DNA of 64,000 bases from Rhytidiadelphus loreus (Eukaryota; Streptophyta; Bryopsida; Hypnales; Hylocomiaceae), in NCBI GenBank assembly GCA_947034895.1, contig OX344765.1, forward strand, positions 20,031,001 through 20,095,000, in the 5' to 3' direction. Below are positions 26,838-39,213 of this stretch, piece by piece. The notes below the pieces were generated by a model. The model saw only the letters and a list, made by a program, of their open reading frames with translations, did no database searches and was not told the origin of the DNA. The translations under genes and the position numbers were made by a program. Within the stretch, counting starts at the first letter, position 1; each line of letters opens with the position of its first letter.

Positions 26838-29800
26838 TCACGACTTCCGCTTTTTCGATTTCGCTGGAGTATCTTTCGATTGGCGTTTAGACGGGCGTTT
26901 TGGTTTAGGTTTTGGTGCGGAAGGGGGTTCAACATCCGATTCCACTCTGCCAAGAAAAAGTAGAAGCAGAAATGAACATATTTCAGCATCAAAAAAAGGA
27001 TGAAGCAATAAGTGCAACTTCAATCGATAACCGTACTTCAACACATTCCATTTCAAATTCTTTGCTTCGGCGAGAACAAGCGATGAAGAGGGTAAGATAC
27101 TCACTCTGTCCCATCCTGGAGATACTGGACAGCTTCCTTAGTTGCATAAAGAATCATCTTCTTGACCTGCAATATACACGCAAAAGAGGTAGTGTGAGCA
27201 GTGCATTCATTATTACTTGCTAAGTGAACTGGTCTTCGGCTTGGCACACACGAAATGAAGCGACTTGGAAGAAAGAACAAGCACCTCCAGTTTGTCTTCC
27301 CTTGCTCGATGGTCTACAGGGAGGAGGCGGAATTCGTTGGTTAAATACAAACATTCCTTCACGTTCTCTGGACAGACGTAATCCAAAGCCACCTTGATAC
27401 AAGACTGCATCACCCGCACAGTTGTATGAGGGTCTTGCAAGATGGATGTTTTGAATGGAGATAGTTGAACATTTTCAAGAACATTTCATAAAGTAAATTA
27501 CTAAGGATGAGGAATTCCCACCTTTAAGTTGCGCACTTGGTGAGGACAACCGGCTGGGATGAAAACTGCTTCTTGCTCGTACTGTTCGAAAGTCCATGGC
27601 TCAATTTCTACACAACGTAAAACGCGCCATAGGTGAAAGACGGTCCATTAGGTACAACTCTGCTGATAATAATTGGCTATTACTCAAAGAATTACTCAAG
27701 ATGACAGCGCACTCGAGCAGCAAGACACCTTAGGGGATGCTTTGCTCCACTGTCCAGCTCCCAATCAAACCTAGCTTTTTCTACCCGTATTCAGACTAAT
27801 GCGATAAACAACTTTGTATTCAAAAAACACGGGACTGGGAAACAGGATCTGTGACAAGCGCAAAACATTATTTAATTTCTAGATTGGAGGTACATAATTA
27901 TCCGCAGTCTGCAAAAGTGTGGCACTATTGCAGCACTCTTTGAAGCCCCAAATGTCCAACTGTATGCATGTATAAGAAACTTGAGACGAATGGGGCCTCC
28001 TCAAAACCTCACATTGAGCGACAGACATTAAATTTAGTCAAACAAAGAGTAAGAAGTCAAACAGGTCAGACAGCTCTGGTTCTAGTTCTGCCACCGGTCA
28101 TCCTACAGTCAAGTAAAATGGACTAGAGTTTTGAAAATTACGGTATTCCTCTTTCAGTTTCTTCTTATGCTCCTCATCCAGAAAAAAAACTTGATCATGG
28201 ATAGGGTGGTGAACCTGCAGCACAGAGATCAGATGCTGAGTTAAGAGAGGAAAAAAAACACAGTGACAAAAGCAACTGATAGAGGCATATCACAGACCAA
28301 AACTGAAAGCAACATAACGCTTACACAATCAATGGGCTTGTCGTCGAAATGGCGGAATTCCGCCATATGTTTTAACAAGTATTCTCTCAGCTTGGGGACA
28401 TCTTCTCGCCTAAATATATCCCACAGAGCCCCTCCATACGAGGGGTCTGAAGAAGAACCCACATTCACATCTGCATCCTCAAGTTCTTGAACAAGTTCAT
28501 CGAACCCATTTGCATTCGAATCTCCCACATCACTCTTGGTTTTACGTTTTTTTGGCTTCTCGCCAGGTGCCTTTAAGGCATTGTTTTTAAGTGCAACTGC
28601 TCTGCCATTGCCTGAACTATTCACCTTTGCAGAGCTTTCTACCTCGAGAACCTTGGCTGCTAGCTTTTGCTCTTCCATAATTCGCGCCCTGTACTTCGTA
28701 CGTGCAACATCTAGCTTCTGTCTCTGGGTTGAATTAAGCTTGATTTCTTGCGAGTGAGAAAGCACATTAACCTGCCACATCCAGCGAAACACCTAATTGT
28801 TTGACAAGTTCCAAGAAAATTCTCACTGCATAGCTTGAAATTAGTTTTCAAAATCTGACTGCAAATGACAAATAGAAAGCGTATCAAGTCAGTGCATCAT
28901 CTCTAATGGGAACATACCGCATCAGTCATGTCACAGTGTAACTTTGTTACCGAATCACCGAATCCAAGCTCCTCTCGCAAACCGTATGCAATATAAGATT
29001 TCGGGCCCAAATCGGGTTTAACCGCTTCCTTAGGAAGCTTGGTCGCTAGATTGAGGATTCCTGCCTTTGGATTGGTATATTCTTTGAATGGTAGAGAAGC
29101 ATAGAATTCAGATCCGTGACGTGGAAGCCGCACGTCGAAAAAATTCGTCGGTGGCCAGTCCTTCAGCTTGTACATTGCGGGCCAATCGGACTTCTCATCT
29201 ATTATTCCTTTTTTGTATCCTGCAAAGAACTTGTGAAGATTTATGTAGACCTGCATTTCAGCAACTTCCAGTAAGTATGGACTCGCTTCAAATTCTCACG
29301 ACATAAGACCTCACAATTCAAGCAGCCCTCTCCCTTACCTCATTCCAATCTGCACAATCCACTGCGTAGGCCGATTGTGTGTCTTCCTTAAATGTTCGCC
29401 GCGAGCCAGTTATCTCCCGAACTGCGCGCCACATAACCATCGGCTCCCAACTGAGGCCGGTAGACCCTTCGTCAACGTTCCGGACTATGACTGGGTGACC
29501 TTGCCTCCAGTGTTTCTTGAAGTGTGAAGAACCCTCGTTCTCCACCTCCGCATATACTGGACAATATATATAATTGTCGCGGCCATCCTCCCTATGAGCG
29601 GCCAACCGAACTTTCGAGTTCGATTCGTCACTCGAACCACTACATGAACAGGAGTGGTCATGCATCTCTGTCTCGTCCTCAACATCAGATTTGATCAGCT
29701 CCTCCGCCTGACTAATTAGTTCCTCCAACCAGCGAGGTTCAAACAATGTCCGCAATCCTAGCATGTGGTTTCCGCAACCTCCCCTCAATTTAGGAGGACA

Positions 29801-32085
29801 AGGTATCTCCCCATTCTCACGGACTGTCCACGGCGGTAACACCATTGATTCCGGAGGAACCTCCATTGATTCAATATCTGAAGCGTGTGCATGTCGACCG
29901 TTTGCCTCTTGTGGGGCGTCCTGCCCCGCTGAATCGATTAGTTCAGACGGCTTATTTTCACTTTCAATAACCTCAGCCTTCAACTCTGTCTGCTCTGACT
30001 TTGTCACAGTCTGGTTCAAAGGGGTGCCGACATTGTCTTCATTCACCAAAGTATCTGGCGGACGTGAAGTTGCAATAATTTTCTTACTTAATTTTTCCGC
30101 ATTCCCCAGATGCGATGAACCCGGAGAAAGGTCATCGTTCTGATCTTGGTCTAGGAGATCTTCATCTTTCTTTAGATGTAACCGAGCAGAATCGGCATTT
30201 TCCCCTCCTGGATGCTGCCCCGCTCGTAGCTCACGACAGCATGTTAAACAAAGGTCGTACATGCAACCGCCTTCGCAGCTCCGGAAGTAGTCCACAATTG
30301 AAGTGCTGCAATTATTACTGCACAAGACTAGCAGGTTAATCCCCAATCGATCAATGGTCAACAGTCTTCTAATTACGATAGAAGACGCTATCAAATGGCC
30401 TCGAAATGCATTTAACCTCCACAATAGAAGAGCAACTTCATCATTCACTGGCCTACCAAAATACTCGTTCCTTCGTCTCCACGTCAGCACGCTCCACGTC
30501 GACGTCTGGCTTCCCTGCATAAATAACCAATTTCAATGAGGAAGGGGGGCTTCAGTGAGATTGAAGCCCCGAGGAGCAATCGGAAATCAGCAATCGCTAA
30601 TCAGAAGATACCTTGTGTGATGCGCTCAGCTTGAAGCTCCTCTTTTTGCTCCAGCTCAATTTGCTTTAAAAAAGGGAGGACTTTCCTAAGCGTGTACTTG
30701 TAGATCTCACACTTCTCCTCATCGGATAATTTCACCTTCTGCTTCACAACACCAGACAGCACCACGACGAATTCATATTGAAAATCTATCAAACCAGAAG
30801 GAAAACGAAAACGAAAACGAAAACAGCATGAGAATCCATCTTCACCTTCAGTGGTATGACTTCCCGTAGGCAGTTCTTGCAGTTGCAATATCCTCTACAG
30901 TGAGGACATTTTTCCTTTACATCTTCCTCCGTTAGCTTCGGGTACCTACATGCATCAACCAAGCTCTCTTTCATAAGTAACATTCCAATTAAACTCTTCC
31001 TGAAAAACACGTGGATAACAGAAGTTGACACAGTATCACCCTCTACGAAAGCTCACCATGTTATACACGGAGTGCAAAATCGTTTCCCGCACTGAGAGCA
31101 GTAGGCCACTCGAGGTTTGTCGTTTCTTTGGCATTGATGACACATCCTGCTTAAAGCACCCGCAGGTGTCTCTTCTCTCTCGACATGACTCCAAGCTTTG
31201 ACAGGCTTGATCTGATAAACACAACATGGATTATAAGTACTACAAGGTATAGAATGAGACTGAGCATAAAAGTCAAGCTTCACAAATCGAGAGCTTAGAC
31301 AAGCAAGATGAATAATGAAGATTGGAACCCAAATGACATTACCGGACAAGCCTGTTGCATTCCATAATTCTAACGAAAAAGTGATTAAGCCATGAGTAAT
31401 AATCAAGCAGAAGAATCAAATCTTAAGATCGCAAACATATATTGTTCTGGCACACTATACTAAGGTTTGGTAAAGAATTCAAAGAGGTACTTGTACAGGT
31501 AATGAGGCAAAGTAATCACGGTAGAACCGCCGAGTGGTTTGCATGAACGCCAAAGGCAAGCCTGACCTCTTTAAGTCTCACTGCAGCCTCCGCGGCGAGT
31601 CTCTTTTGTTCTTTCGACTCTGCGTCTGCAGCATCCCTCCGCTTCGGTGCTTTTCGGCTCGGCCGGCTACCAGTTGCATCCCCAGGGACGGCATTTCCTG
31701 TGTCCTGAGAATCTTCTACGCCATCCTGAGGAGCATCCTCTTTCAAATCATCGACTTTGACCTCAGTACTCTTCTCTTTGGCAGCTTTTTTCTTACTCGG
31801 AGTCCTGCGGCGATTGGAACCGATAAGATCGTCGACCTCTTTCTCGGCATAGCTAACCTTCGATGTCCTCTTGCGAAGATTTCGAGACTGGATTTCGTTC
31901 TTGCTATCCTTCCCTTCATTTGACCGTTCCTGAGAATCATCGTTTTCTAGAACTGCCGATGATCCTCTCTTCCTCGAAGCTCCATTTATTTTGCTGGCAT
32001 TCTCCTTGGCAGGTGGATCGTCAGTATCCAGATGCTTTTTCTCATCTTCCGACGAGCTGTCTGCTACGACGACGACGTCTGCCAT
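26838..32085 (-). CDS. JMJ25: JmjC histone H3K9 demethylase, plant KDM3 (JMJ25/IBM1) type, complete, 13 coding exons
   Basis: Family role: Fe(II)/2-oxoglutarate-dependent removal of methyl groups from histone H3 lysine 9 in the nucleus. The model gives 1055 residues. Seen in order: an acidic/basic low-complexity N-terminus with RNLRKR; a RING-like zinc finger at about 197-250 (MCHQCQ through CNCKNCLR); a second Cys cluster [19 protein letters not shown] at about 320-338; and the JmjC domain from about residue 640. The iron-binding HCD is at 751-753 and the distal His in CPHQVRN at about 953. Both '[16 protein letters not shown]' and 'EPWTFEQ' blocks of this class are present. The C-terminal tail is Lys/Pro-rich with [10 protein letters not shown]. 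An acceptor-like ACGCAG about 20 bp upstream of the ATG at 32083-32085 suggests a 5' UTR intron and favours this start over an in-frame ATG at 32115. All key residues are intact. Confidence 0.95.
26838..32085 (-). other. JMJ25: exon map of the JmjC demethylase gene
   Basis: Coding exons in transcript order (minus strand): 32085-31567, 31211-31057, 30945-30846, 30738-30612, 30514-30457, 30317-29339, 29250-28918, 28771-28325, 28214-28142, 27607-27522, 27404-27285, 27166-27105, 26946-26838. Total 3168 bp including TGA at 26840-26838. Phases match at every junction. The Cys cluster codon TGT is split across exons 5 and 6, and the iron-binding HCD lies at the end of exon 7. The exon 4 acceptor is the least certain border. 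Confidence 0.87.
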
Positions 32086-32349
32086 GACGTAGGCTTCTCT
32101 AGCTTCTGCGTTCATATTCAAAATCAAACATAGTTTCGGAGTTTTTTTCCCATGCAAGGAAAACATCTACCACAAGCACGTGTCTCGCATATGCATATCC
32201 TCACAGTAGAAGATGCACGCTCAATGCATTTGACATCCGTCGCAATTACCCTGATAAAATCTCTGAAGTACAACTACTTGTCCAAATAAACGATGACAAC
32301 CTAGAACCTCGTGTACAGAGAGGAAAACACTCCAAACTAGAACATACAC

Positions 32350-33230
32350 AACATCACATGCCCGAAATAACACTGCACTAACGAGTTTTTAGTCCATCAA
32401 ACCATTTCGATAAAACCACAAGCAAGACACATCCCCGCAAGAAAATATAAATGTTCCGATGACACTATAACCAATACAAAATTGCATGTGAACACATACC
32501 TCCGGTGCGAGATGTTGTTGATGCAGCCAAGGCCACGCTTGCTAGACAACTAGAACTGTTCCCGAACCGCTTCACCTCAGTTCCGACACATCCAATGGGA
32601 GAGATCTTGAAGGCCCGAAAGGAAGCCGCAGGCAAAACGCTCCCGCACGGAGCGCTTCCTAAAATCACATGTCCGAAACAATAAGACGTCAATGAAATCC
32701 TAGTTCCATCGAAAACATCGCGAGGAAACCAAAAATGTTTACAAACACTAAAAACTAATCAAAATTACATCTTAACACATACCTCCGGTACAAGATTTTG
32801 CCGATGCAGCCAGTCGCGCAGGAGATTTTCAGCAACTGTGTCACCGCAGTCCTTCACACATCCAATGCAAGAGATTCTTCGAGCCAGAGCGCTTCTTAAC
32901 ACAAAAACGCTCCCACACAGAGCGCTTCCTAACATCACATGCCAGAAACAAACACGGCACCGATGAATTTCTAGTTCCATCCCAAAACATCCTCTTCACA
33001 GGAAAAACTTACATGTTTAAAAAAAACAGTACAACCAATACAAAATTGCATGTCAAAACGCATACCTCCTGTGTGAGATCTCGGTGACGCACCAACGCGC
33101 CTAGAGCTCTTCCCCAAACCACTCCACCACTAGTCTCTCACATCCAATGCAAGAGATTCGTCGAGCCAAAAAGAAAAAAAGCCACTCTCCCAACACAGAG
33201 ACGCTTCCTAAACTCACAGTACAAGCCGCA
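32350..33230 (-). repeat. three tandem 283-bp repeats upstream of the demethylase, each with a splice-donor-like site
   Basis: GGAGGTATGTG or a near match (GGAGGTATGCG) appears on the minus strand at exon-end positions 32500, 32783 and 33066, exactly 283 bp apart each time. Also repeated are ACATCCAATGCAAGAGATTC, GAGCGCTTCCTAA and CACATGCC. On the minus strand each unit therefore looks like an exon followed by a 5' splice site, upstream of the acceptor-like site before the demethylase start codon. The likely role is alternative or duplicated non-coding first exons; this is inference. Units are diverged, so the duplication is not recent. Confidence 0.65.
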
Positions 33231-33299
33231 CAGCCGTCGTCTCCGAAATGCACTTCCCCCTTCCCGAGACCAGAAAAACTCGCAAATCGAAACCCCAGT

Positions 33300-33800
33300 C
33301 GTTCGGTCAACTTCACACACACACAGAGAGAAGAGAGAGACACAGAGAGGGAAAAAAGAGAGTCCTCTCCTCCAGTTCACGGCAATTGCCGCCTGCCTCT
33401 CCCAGTCCCCCCTCGAGACAAATAATGCGTCACGAAAACCTACTCTCAGAGCGTCCAGATGCCTCACTAGCGCGCGCGCTTGCTTTGCTTTTCTCTGTCT
33501 GTCTGTCTGTCTCTCACACTCTCTCTCTCCCCCGTTGCACTGGCTTTTTCTTCTCTCTGGCTCCTCTTTGCTTTTGCTTTCACTGCTGCCTGGGCAAAGT
33601 CGCCGTGATCCCTTCGCTAGCCTACTACGACGGTACTACTACTACTATTATTACAGCCCCCTGCCGCCTGTTAAAAATCCCCCTAATAATCCCCGGCGCC
33701 CATGGTGCCGTTGTCTCTCTCTCTCTCCCCTCACACTCCCTCTCCCTCTCTCTCTTTCTCGCTCTTTTCTTTCTCTTTCTTTCTCACTTTGCTGATTCAT
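33300..33800 (-). promoter_or_regulatory. CT/GA-rich microsatellite block, probable promoter or leader of the demethylase gene
   Basis: Contains (CA)n/(GA)n at 33308-33360, (TCTG)n/(TC)n at 33496-33532, (TAC)n/(TAT)n at 33636-33652 and (TC)n at 33712-33790. On the demethylase strand these are GA-rich, a pattern common in plant core promoters and 5' leaders. No protein reading is convincing despite long open frames created by the simple repeats. Confidence 0.45.
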
Positions 33801-35890
33801 TATTGGCAACTTCAATAGCCAACTTCTTCCTTCCATCCATCTCCAGGAGTGAGAGGAGTGATTTCAACTTGCCATGACTTACATGGTCTCCCTAGCACCA
33901 TGGACGGAGTTGGGGATGGTTTGGGGTTGAGAATATATTTGCAAAGGGACTGAGGGAGTGGTGATGCATGTGGGAAGGATGAGTTTTTTTTGTGTGTATG
34001 CATGTGTCCCTTTTGAATGGCAAGGTTTTTGAATGGCAAGGCTTTTGAATGGGAGTGCGTTCTTGGTTGGGGGGGCTGGAGTGAATTCATAGTAGTCTAC
34101 AAACAAATGGGACGATGTTTTTTTTCCTTGAATTGGGTTTTTGAATATTTTCAGGGGATTGATTGGCAATGAATCAAGTGCTTTTGAGTACCCCATGAAA
34201 ATTTGAATTTTGAAGGGGGAGAAGGGGTGTGGCTGATGAGTCATTTTGTCATCTCCTCTCATTGCAATATGGACAAACGGAGGTTGTGTTTTACCTGGGT
34301 TGGGTTTTCAATATTTGGTCAGGAATTGGAGATGAGTAGTAGTCTAGTGATGGATATATGTATGTGTTGCGTGTGCACACGCTTTTGAATTTGGGGCTGA
34401 GTGTTTTGATTGGCAAGGGATTTTGAGTCACTTTTGTTGGGGGAACAGATGATGGTGGTCTCTCTTCCTATTGCAACTAGCTGGCCAGCTACGAGTTTAC
34501 TTTACTCTTCTCTTGGCAGGGGTGTTTGAAATATTTGCCCAGAAACTGGTGACGAAAGTTTGATGTATGTGGATTTGGTGTACACCCAATTTTGAATTTT
34601 GAATTCCACTCAGTAGTGATTGACAAGGGTTTGAGGGGAGGCAATAATATTGTATGTATTGCGTAGTACACCCAAGTTTGGAATTTGGCTGGGTATTGGT
34701 TTTGACAATGAATGTGGGGTATATATATATATGTTGTGAGCCAGCTGATTTGAAGGAATTCAATTGAGTGCCCATGGATTATTTTCCATGCATGTGCTTG
34801 AATGTGTGCTCCAGTCCACGTGGGAGTTTTGAATTTTCGTAAGTCAGATGGAAGTCCATTTTTGAATTTTTGAGTTTTGTTTGAATGAGTGTAAGTAATT
34901 TCGTTCGTTTGTTAGTACTGGAGCCACCGTTTTTCAGGTGGGAGCACATATTGCAATGCTTTGAAAGTTGATGGTAGTAGAGAAGGTAGCTAAAGCTTAT
35001 TAGGGATCAGTAAGTTAAGTAGAGGCCAAGTCTCTCTTGCCCCCAGCTTTATTATTACAGTAACTAACTATCATCAAACAACAAATGTGTGTTGGTCGAA
35101 TATCATAGAACCCCCCTGTTAATATAAAAGCTAGCAACAGGGGGGCTCCAACAACCCGGCATTAAAAGAAATATATGCACTCCAACCCCGACCCTGACCC
35201 AACCCATCACCTCCATTTTAAAGTCGTACTCACAGGTTTTGGATTCCATCCTCCACACAACTTGCCGAAGAAGAAAGATTTCTGGCATATCTTGTTGTGG
35301 CCCACTTGCACAGCACTCGTTGTTGTTGTTGCTGCTTTGCCTTGCTTTTGTGAGACGCAACCAAATGAATAAACCTATGATACTGAATATGAACTGGGTC
35401 CCCGACCATCACACACAACACAAGGGGAAGACCACAAAGCTTTCTTCCTTCACCGTGAAATGATGCCCAAGTCTTATTGCTGACATCGGTCCCATCTATG
35501 AAGTGTGGATGCACCCCCGGATCGGATCGCAAAGTTCGAGAAATAAGAGCACCTACTCAGGGAACTCAGGCACTCACTCAGGCCCCGTGACCTGGGAACA
35601 AGTTCCATTCATTCAGTCATTTGGAGAGGCCCACTTGGTTGGGGAAAAAAAAGCAAAGCAAAGTCGTTCATAACTTGGACAAAGTTTCCCTTCCCTTTCA
35701 TAAGCTTAAAGTGCCACAGGCACCCTGTCAGAGTGTGCATGCTTGTATTGGAAACCTGGTTCCAGGGTCAAATCGAAGACATATTAGAGATAACGGACAA
35801 GTAGGTTATCGTACATAACTGGTTGATTGTTTGCTTTTTAATTACGACCTTTGGTCTTTACGATCTATGGACATGAGATGCGAATTGGAA
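33801..35890. other. intergenic DNA with short duplications, no gene recognised
   Basis: Short direct repeats of TTTTGAATGGCAAGG at 34012-34048 and many TTTGAATTTTG stretches occur. Open frames on both strands lack family resemblance. GC content falls gradually away from the demethylase promoter. Confidence 0.45.
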
Positions 35891-36445
35891 GGAGAGAGGG
35901 TTATGAGTTGCATAATTCTTATGGCGGCAATAGCAACGGCGACAACAAGTTGCCAATGGCATAGAGCCTCATTAGTCTTGAAAAAGTCAACAACCAGTTA
36001 CGGTTCCCTTACTACGTACTCCGTCTATCCCGAACTAAGTGGTTGCGTTGGAACCTCGATCAGAAGTGGGGAAAGGGGGAGAGAAGGTTATGAGTTGCAT
36101 AACTTTTGATGGCGGCGATAGCAACGGCAACAACAAATTGCCAATGGCATAGAGCCTCATTAGTCTTGAAAAGTCAACAACCAGTTACGGTTCCCTTACT
36201 ACGTACTCCGTCTATCCCGAACTAAGTGTTTGCGTTGGAACCTTGATCGCAAGCAGGAAAAGGGGGAGAGAAGGTTATGAGTTGCATAACTTTTGATGGC
36301 GGCAATAGCAACGGCGACAACAAGTTGTCAATGGCATAGAGTCTTAGAAGTCTTGAAAAGTCAACAACCAGTTATGGTTCCCTTACTACGTACTCCGTCT
36401 ATCCTGAACTAAGTGTTTGTGTTGGAACCTCAATCACAAGGGGGG
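35891..36445 (+). repeat. three tandem copies of a 187-bp unit
   Basis: Units start with GGAGAGARGGTTATGAGTTG at 35891, 36078 and 36265, a constant 187-bp step. Each holds GGCGGCRATAGCAACGGC and TACTCCGTCTATCCCGAACT followed by AAGTG. The second phrase resembles a Stowaway-type tip. Copies are over 90 percent identical by eye, so the expansion is fairly recent. The third copy lacks its end. Confidence 0.8.
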
Positions 36446-38294
36446 CAGGAATGTTTTGTCGATTTCATTGATCATATTGTAAAATGCATGGTTTCAAAAG
36501 AGTCCAACTTTTTATATCACCACAATAAGTGAAGAACATTGTATGTATGATACTAGAGAAGATGCACAGTAGTGTCGATTTAGTAGTACGATGAGGAGGT
36601 CATCAGTGAGCCCGCGGGGTGAGCAAGCTAGCCGAAGGGTAGTGCCAAATCGGCACTACCTTACAACTTCTTTGGCATTATTTAAAGCAATGTATATTTG
36701 ATTCTAAATATGGTATACGAGAGACAATCACAAAATTGGTAGGCTTGGTTGATTATGGCTGGGAGAAGTAGTAATCTACTATATCTACCAATTTTGCCCC
36801 AAAAAAATGGCTAAAAAATGAGCAAAAAAAGTAATTGAAAAATGAGGATGTTGAATGTTTTGGAAACTTATAAGTTATTCTTTTTTGGACATGTTGAAAA
36901 TTTGGATTCATTGTGCTTGATTACTAAATAAATTATGGTTGTTTGAAAGTGCAAAAAATGCAAATTGTATGAATTTTGAAAATTTTAATATAAAATTAAA
37001 GAGTTGCGGTCTTTATTTTGGAATGTGTCCTAAAACAATAGAATTATGAGGCAGTGGGAACTTTTGGTAGTGATATGGAAATGGTTATACATAGATAGTA
37101 CAAATGAAAAGTAGTACGAGAGAAATATTTCATCAATCTTCTTTTAATTTAAATTGTGTCCTTTGAGACTACCAATGCAAAACTTTTCAATTGATAGGCA
37201 CTCAAACAACACATGACTATTCAATAAGTGGTCAATGCAAGATCCAAAGGTTGGATATGTGAGTGTTTAAAATTATAAAAATAAAAAAAAGTGAACCACA
37301 TAATAGAAGTCCCTATAGAACTAATATACAATCTTTGACAATTGAAGTTGATGAAGTACCACTTGACAACTACTTTAGCTTCACCTCTTTGCACAAAAAA
37401 AAGTATAAGAATTGATTGATAATAGAATAAGATCAATTTGAATTTTACAAAATCATTACCAAGGAGTACATATTCAACTTAAAAGACAACTTCAATTTTG
37501 AAAATTAAAATACTTACATGGGTGAAATAAAATAAAATTGAAGTCATTAAATGACACATTTGGCCATTAAATTTGCAAAGTCTACATTGTCAAACAACTC
37601 TTCAAACTTTGCATCACAATCAAGATTCTCTTCAATACAATCATTTTGTCTTGAACCAAATAAGAAGCTATACTTAAGTGAGGCCACATTTTTTCAACCT
37701 TGTACAATCATCTATATTGATCCCCTAATCTTCCGCAAGATTGAAACAACCATAAACAAAGGTGTTCTCAAAGACTATCAATGGTCAAGTCCAATTGAAT
37801 CTTAGGAAGATGCTAGACATTGCTTAAATTGTAATGTGAATGCGACTTTGAGGGACCTTTGAAGAATAACGTTGGTAGATTGAAGTTTAGATGTGCAATT
37901 TATCAAAATGAAAAGAACACAAATCTAAGAGCAATAATATTATTCAAGCTTCATCCATGTTGGAAATGCTTGTAGCTTGTGACTTATATCATGATCAAGA
38001 GTCTATTAACCTAACCAATTTTCTAAATACTTGGAAGATCCAACCACTCCTTTACACCATCACCAATACATATGAAGAAAACTGCAACATTGATATTCAA
38101 GGTTGAAGTGAAAGCCACAACTCAAACAAGGTTTTGCTAGTAGAGCTTTGGGCATGCATCAACTTATTTTACCTACAATTATAATCAAATCTATAAAAAT
38201 AACCAAGTAGGGCAAAAGAATTTATGACTTACTATGGAATTTTATCATGCATGATTCAAATATGTTATACCAAATCAAGATCCAATTATCAAAT
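36446..38294. other. AT-rich intergenic DNA
   Basis: No gene seen. A perfect 9-bp stem hairpin GGTAGTGCC-AAATC-GGCACTACC lies near 36639-36661 in an otherwise unremarkable stretch. Confidence 0.45.
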
Positions 38295-39213
38295 TTAACC
38301 CCTAAAGGATCAAACACTGTTGTTTGACAATATGGCAATTTTAGGGAGCTCACTATGAACGAAGTTTTTATTTTTTTTCTTTGAAATTTGCACACAAGAT
38401 GTGTCCAAGGACCCAATATTTTTTATAAATTTTACCTACATGGTTAAAAAGTTATTGCATGATATGTAATTTTCATTGGGTAGCGAGCAGCCCGAGCAAC
38501 TAAAAAAAATCATTAAAAATCACTTTTAAAAATAAAAAAATTGAAATTGATTATATATATATATAGGAAGCTTTGAATCATTCCAATTTGATCAATGAGA
38601 AGAAAGTTATGAGGATTCTTAGTTTGAGGGTAGTTATGGAATCTTTATTCTAAACTAAACTTTGAAGCCCTTTATTTAACTCAATTTTTAATATTTTTGA
38701 AAAAAAATAAAAACATTAGATGTAGATTTTTTATTACAACATTACAACCGTTGGAATTGACATATTTAAATTCCATATCTAAATTCTTAACAATTTTGTA
38801 TTTTGAAACATTCTCTACTTCTTTCTACTTACTATTTGTTCCTATGTGTTGTGCAATTCCTAATGATCTGAAATTTTTCAAGCATGTAGCCAACTTGCCA
38901 TGAAGAATGAATCCAAAGATTAACCACCTTTTTGGAAGTTTTTTCATACAAATATGACCTTGTGACTTGTGTAGCTGCCCGAATTTTTGTAGGGCCAAAA
39001 AAAGTTTTTTGTAAATTCAAACACTATTATCTTGCAATCCACGGAGTGGAAATTTCTGAAATTTTTTCCACAAATTTTCAAACTAGTGTACTACAAGATC
39101 TTATGGTTACATTTGTGCCCCCCAAAAAAATTCTAAAATTTGGTACTTGTATTAGAAATGGCAGTTTTGGAGTGGTTTTGGTGAAAACATAGTCTCTGAC
39201 CTTTAGAGGTTAA
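38295..39213 (+). mobile_element. 0.92-kb TTAA-flanked element, subfamily D, copy 1
   Basis: The 919-bp element starts TTAACCCCTAAAGGATCA and ends CTGACCTTTAGAGGTTAA. Its interior shares GAAGCTTTGAATCATTCCAA and AAATGGCAGTTTTGGAGTGG with the element at 48676-49609. There is no transposase-length frame. The flanking TTAA on both sides supports a 4-bp target duplication. Confidence 0.7.

Noticed and set aside
32115..32166. Earlier in-frame ATGs for the demethylase
   Set aside because: An acceptor-like site (GAACGCAG) lies between them and the ATG at 32085, so these bases are probably intronic. Not excluded.
33248..33877. 209-codon plus-strand frame upstream of the demethylase
   Set aside because: It is driven by CT, TCTG and TAC simple repeats; Ser/Leu runs with no domain.
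36639..36661. Short perfect hairpin considered as a terminator or small RNA
   Set aside because: Nine-base stem in a eukaryotic spacer with no adjacent gene; chance is sufficient.
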